From Mycobacterium sp. DL440 (GTDB lineage: Bacteria; Actinomycetota; Actinomycetes; Mycobacteriales; Mycobacteriaceae), in assembly GCF_011745145.1 (NCBI RefSeq), contig NZ_CP050191.1, positions 1,710,381 through 1,774,380 on the forward strand: a DNA stretch of 64,000 bases, given 5' to 3'. Made by a program: the position numbers and the translations under genes. The notes beneath the pieces were generated by a model. That model saw nothing but the letters and a program-made list of their open reading frames with translations, made no database searches and was not told the DNA's origin. This document shows, in pieces, positions 61,466 through 64,000 of this stretch (the first letter of the stretch is position 1; the number at the start of each line of letters is the position of its first letter).

Positions 61466-62590
61466 ATGCGTATCGGGATGGTCTGCCCGTACTCGTTCGA
61501 TGTGCCGGGCGGTGTGCAATCCCATGTGCTGCAACTGGCCGAGGTGATGCGCGCCGGCGGACACTACGTCAGCGTCCTTGCGCCGTCGTCGCCGCATGTG
61601 AAGCTGCCCGACTACGTGGTGTCGGGCGGCAAGGCCGTCCCGATCCCGTACAACGGTTCGGTAGCCCGCCTGCGGTTCGGACCGGCCACCCACCGCAGGG
61701 TCAAGAAGTGGATTGCCGAGGGCGACTTCGACGTACTGCACCTGCACGAGCCCAATGCACCCAGCCTGTCCATGCTGGCACTACAGGCCGCCGAGGGGCC
61801 GATCGTGGCGACCTTTCACACCTCGACGACAAAATCGTTGACGCTCAGCGTGTTTCAGGGGATCCTGCGCCCGTTCCACGAGAAGATCGTCGGCCGCATC
61901 GCGGTGTCGGACCTGGCCCGCCGTTGGCAGATGGAGGCGCTCGGCTCGGACGCGGTCGAGATCCCCAACGGTGTCGATGTGCCGTCGTTCGCGAATGCGC
62001 CTCGGCTGGAGGGGTATCCGCGGCCCGGCCGCAGCGTGCTGTTCCTCGGGCGCTTCGACGAACCCCGAAAGGGCATGCCGGTGCTGCTGGGTGCCCTGCC
62101 GAAACTGGTCCGGCGGTTCGCCGACATCGAGATCCTGGTCGTGGGCCGCGGTGACGAGGACACGTTGCGTGAGGAGGCCGGTGAGCTCGCCGGGCACCTG
62201 CATTTCCTGGGGCAGGTCGACGACGACGCGAAGGCCGCGGCCATGCGCAGCGCCGATGTCTACTGCGCGCCCAACCTCGGCGGCGAGAGTTTCGGCATCG
62301 TGTTGGTCGAGGCGATGGCGGCCCGCACAGCCGTGGTGGCCAGTGAACTGGACGCCTTCGCCCGCGTTCTCGATCAGGGCGAGGCCGGTCGCCTGGTCCC
62401 GGTCGGCGATGCCGACGCCCTGGCCGACGCGCTGATCGAGGTCCTCGGTGATGATGCGCTGCGCGAGCGGTACATCGAGGCGGCCACCGACAGGGTTGCG
62501 CGGTACGACTGGTCGGTGGTGGCCGGCCAGATCATGCGGGTGTACGAGACTGTGGCAAGCCCCGGGGTGAAAGTGCAGGTGGGCGACTAA
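61466..62590 (+). CDS. pimA: phosphatidylinositol alpha-mannosyltransferase
   Basis: This GT-B/GT4 glycosyltransferase has 374 aa: N-terminal MRIGMVCPYSFDVPGGVQSH with the acceptor loop, LHLHEPNAPS, the domain linker, GRFDEPRKGMP and the EX7E motif (ESFGIVLVEAM) binding GDP-mannose. It adds the first mannose to phosphatidylinositol. The ATG at 61466 is the family start. It lies between patA and the Nudix gene in one direction. Confidence 0.97.
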   Translation: MRIGMVCPYSFDVPGGVQSHVLQLAEVMRAGGHYVSVLAPSSPHVKLPDYVVSGGKAVPIPYNGSVARLRFGPATHRRVKKWIAEGDFDVLHLHEPNAPSLSMLALQAAEGPIVATFHTSTTKSLTLSVFQGILRPFHEKIVGRIAVSDLARRWQMEALGSDAVEIPNGVDVPSFANAPRLEGYPRPGRSVLFLGRFDEPRKGMPVLLGALPKLVRRFADIEILVVGRGDEDTLREEAGELAGHLHFLGQVDDDAKAAAMRSADVYCAPNLGGESFGIVLVEAMAARTAVVASELDAFARVLDQGEAGRLVPVGDADALADALIEVLGDDALRERYIEAATDRVARYDWSVVAGQIMRVYETVASPGVKVQVGD

Positions 62591-62592
62591 TC

Positions 62593-63663
62593 ATGTCGAC
62601 CTGGATAGTGATCGCGGCGCTGGCCTTGCTGGTGGTCCTGCTGCTCGTCGGAGGATGGGCGTATCAGACCGCCAACCGGCTCGACCGGCTCCACGTGCGC
62701 TACGACCTCTCATGGCAGGCGCTGGACGGCGTACTGGCCCGCCGGGCGGTCGTGGCCCGTGCTGTCGCCGTCGATGCCTACGCCGGCGCTCCCGAGGGCA
62801 AACGTCTGGCGAAGCTGGCGGATGCCGCCGAGCGGGCCCCGCGTACGGCGCGTGAGGCCGCCGAGAACGATCTGTCGGCCGCACTGGCCGTGGTCGACCC
62901 GGCCGAGCTGCCGGTGGCGCTGGTCGCCGAACTCGCCGATGCCGAAGCCCGGGTGCTGCTGGCCCGGCGCTTCCACAACGACGCCGTCCGCGACACCTTG
63001 GCGTTGCGGGAGCGCCCGATGGTGCGCGCGCTTCGACTCGGTGGAACCGCCGCGTTGCCAACCTATTTCGAGATCGTGGAGAGTCCCGACGCCCAGGCTG
63101 CGCCCAATGTGGGGGTGAACCCGGTGAGCCGTCGGACCTCCGCACGTGTGGTGCTGCTCGACGAGACCGGCGCGGTGTTGCTGCTGCACGGCAGCGACCC
63201 TGCTCTCGACGACCCGGACAAACCGGCGCCGCGGTGGTGGTTCACCGTCGGCGGCGCTGTCCGTCCCGACGAGGACATGGCGGCCGCGGCGGTGCGTGAG
63301 CTGGCCGAGGAGACCGGGTTGCAGGCGAAGCCGGCCGAGCTGGTCGGGCCGGTGTGGCGGCGCGAGGCCGTCATCGACTTCAACGCCTCGGTGATCCGCA
63401 GTGAGGAGTACTTCTTCATCCTCCGGACCACCCGGTTCGAACCGTCGGCGACGGGGCGCACGACGCTGGAACGGCACTACATTCACGGGCACCGCTGGTG
63501 CGATGCAAGAATGATCGCCGAGTTGGTTGCCGGCGGGGAGGCCGTGTATCCGCTTCAACTGGGTGAGCTGCTGGCTCAGGCCAATGAACTGGCCGAGCAG
63601 CCCGCAGCGACGCTGGCGAATACGCAGGGATCTGCGAATCGCGAGCTGCAAGCCATCCGGTGA
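62593..63663 (+). CDS. membrane-anchored Nudix hydrolase
   Basis: This protein of 356 aa has an N-terminal membrane helix (IVIAALALLVVLLLVGGWAY), a helical linker region (45-150) and a Nudix domain with the box G-x5-E-x7-REUxEExGU, seen as AVRPDEDMAAA then VRELAEETGL. It hydrolyses a nucleoside-diphosphate-linked compound. It is the Rv2609c-type gene that follows pimA in mycobacteria; a role in PIM metabolism is suggested by position only. It starts 2 bases after the pimA stop. Confidence 0.92.
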   Translation: MSTWIVIAALALLVVLLLVGGWAYQTANRLDRLHVRYDLSWQALDGVLARRAVVARAVAVDAYAGAPEGKRLAKLADAAERAPRTAREAAENDLSAALAVVDPAELPVALVAELADAEARVLLARRFHNDAVRDTLALRERPMVRALRLGGTAALPTYFEIVESPDAQAAPNVGVNPVSRRTSARVVLLDETGAVLLLHGSDPALDDPDKPAPRWWFTVGGAVRPDEDMAAAAVRELAEETGLQAKPAELVGPVWRREAVIDFNASVIRSEEYFFILRTTRFEPSATGRTTLERHYIHGHRWCDARMIAELVAGGEAVYPLQLGELLAQANELAEQPAATLANTQGSANRELQAIR

Positions 63664-63727
63664 TGCGGATTTAATGGATTTGGCGGCTCTACTAGACTGA
63701 ATCAGTAGGACTTTGGAGGAGATTGCA
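63664..63727. promoter_or_regulatory. pdxS promoter region
   Basis: Short gap with a strong ribosome site, GGAGGAG (about 63714-63721), before the pdxS GTG, and a TAGACT element at about 63692. Confidence 0.55.
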
Positions 63728-64000
63728 GTGGATACCGCGGCGCAGAACGGTTCGAGCAACCAGACCGGTACCGCGCGGGTGAAGCGTGGGATGGCTGAGA
63801 TGCTCAAGGGCGGCGTGATCATGGACGTTGTCACCGCCGAGCAGGCCAAGATTGCCGAAGGTGCGGGAGCCGTCGCCGTGATGGCGCTGGAGCGCGTTCC
63901 TGCTGATATCCGTGCCCAGGGCGGGGTGTCGCGGATGAGCGATCCGGACATGATCGAGGGCATCATCTCCGCGGTCACGATCCCGGTGATGGCCAAGGCG
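63728..64000 (+). CDS. pdxS: pyridoxal 5'-phosphate synthase subunit PdxS (5' part)
   Basis: The gene starts at GTG 63728 and runs off the window with 91 codons visible. The product shows the PdxS/SnzP N-terminus: [40 protein letters not shown] and the downstream RMSDPDMI, near-invariant in this enzyme. With glutaminase PdxT it makes PLP from ribose-5-phosphate, glyceraldehyde-3-phosphate and glutamine. It follows the PIM cluster as in M. tuberculosis (Rv2606c). Confidence 0.96.
   Translation, partial: MDTAAQNGSSNQTGTARVKRGMAEMLKGGVIMDVVTAEQAKIAEGAGAVAVMALERVPADIRAQGGVSRMSDPDMIEGIISAVTIPVMAKA

Overview
The window reads as a chromosomal stretch of a fast-growing mycobacterium (Mycolicibacterium-like). 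The evidence is high G+C, many GTG starts, a PPE-family protein, Type VII (ESX) secretion-type small proteins, an F420-type PPOX enzyme, and the conserved mycobacterial run thrS - HIT protein - pgsA - patA - pimA - Nudix - pdxS at the right-hand end, in the order known from M. tuberculosis Rv2614c to Rv2606c. Many transcription units appear leaderless: a TANNNT -10 hexamer lies only 5 to 9 bases before the start codon.

Region by region. 0-8 kb: regulator/enzyme/transporter pairs (Clp-N/HTH protein, an orphan PrrB-like kinase, SDR + HxlR, GntR + CynX-type MFS, TDT transporter + LysR), several with visible palindromic operators. 8-9.3 kb: a type I DAHP synthase preceded by a ribosome-mediated attenuator whose leader peptide carries Tyr-Trp-Arg-Phe. 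9.3-12 kb: a tightly overlapped operon of fatty-acid/sterol hydroxylase, class III cyclase and methyltransferase. 12-18.5 kb: membrane protein, PPE protein behind an IdeR-box-like element, heme oxygenase with a TetR regulator and twin operators, and an Abhydrolase_9 protein.

18.5-31.7 kb: an accessory block bracketed by a 156-bp direct repeat that holds a complete tRNA-Gly gene with its promoter. Inside are a receptor kinase lacking the ATP-binding lysine, an EspC-like/WXG-like/membrane-protein module, an HNH nuclease, a SEFIR/TIR-domain protein beside a perfect 28-bp palindrome, broken and tiny genes, a three-Cys-motif protein with its TcmP partner, a tandem NUMOD4-HNH nuclease and a small HEAGH protein. 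It looks like a defence/competition island. tRNA-Cys and tRNA-Val follow the second tRNA-Gly.

31.7-39 kb: lipoprotein, tRNA-Val(CAC), Tex, TVP38/DedA-like protein, MerR regulator, polysaccharide deacetylase abutting a cytochrome P450 relic, ketopantoate reductase-like enzyme and LysR regulator. 39.5-51.1 kb: a probable organosulfur or nutrient-scavenging cluster (TauD-type dioxygenase, aldo/keto reductase, nitroreductase, DszC/SfnB-like flavoprotein, dipeptide-type ABC transporter, two luciferase-like monooxygenases). 51-55.6 kb: SDR and a complete OpuC-type osmoprotectant ABC transporter. 55.6-64 kb: housekeeping genes for tRNA charging, phosphatidylinositol mannoside synthesis and vitamin B6; pdxS runs off the end.
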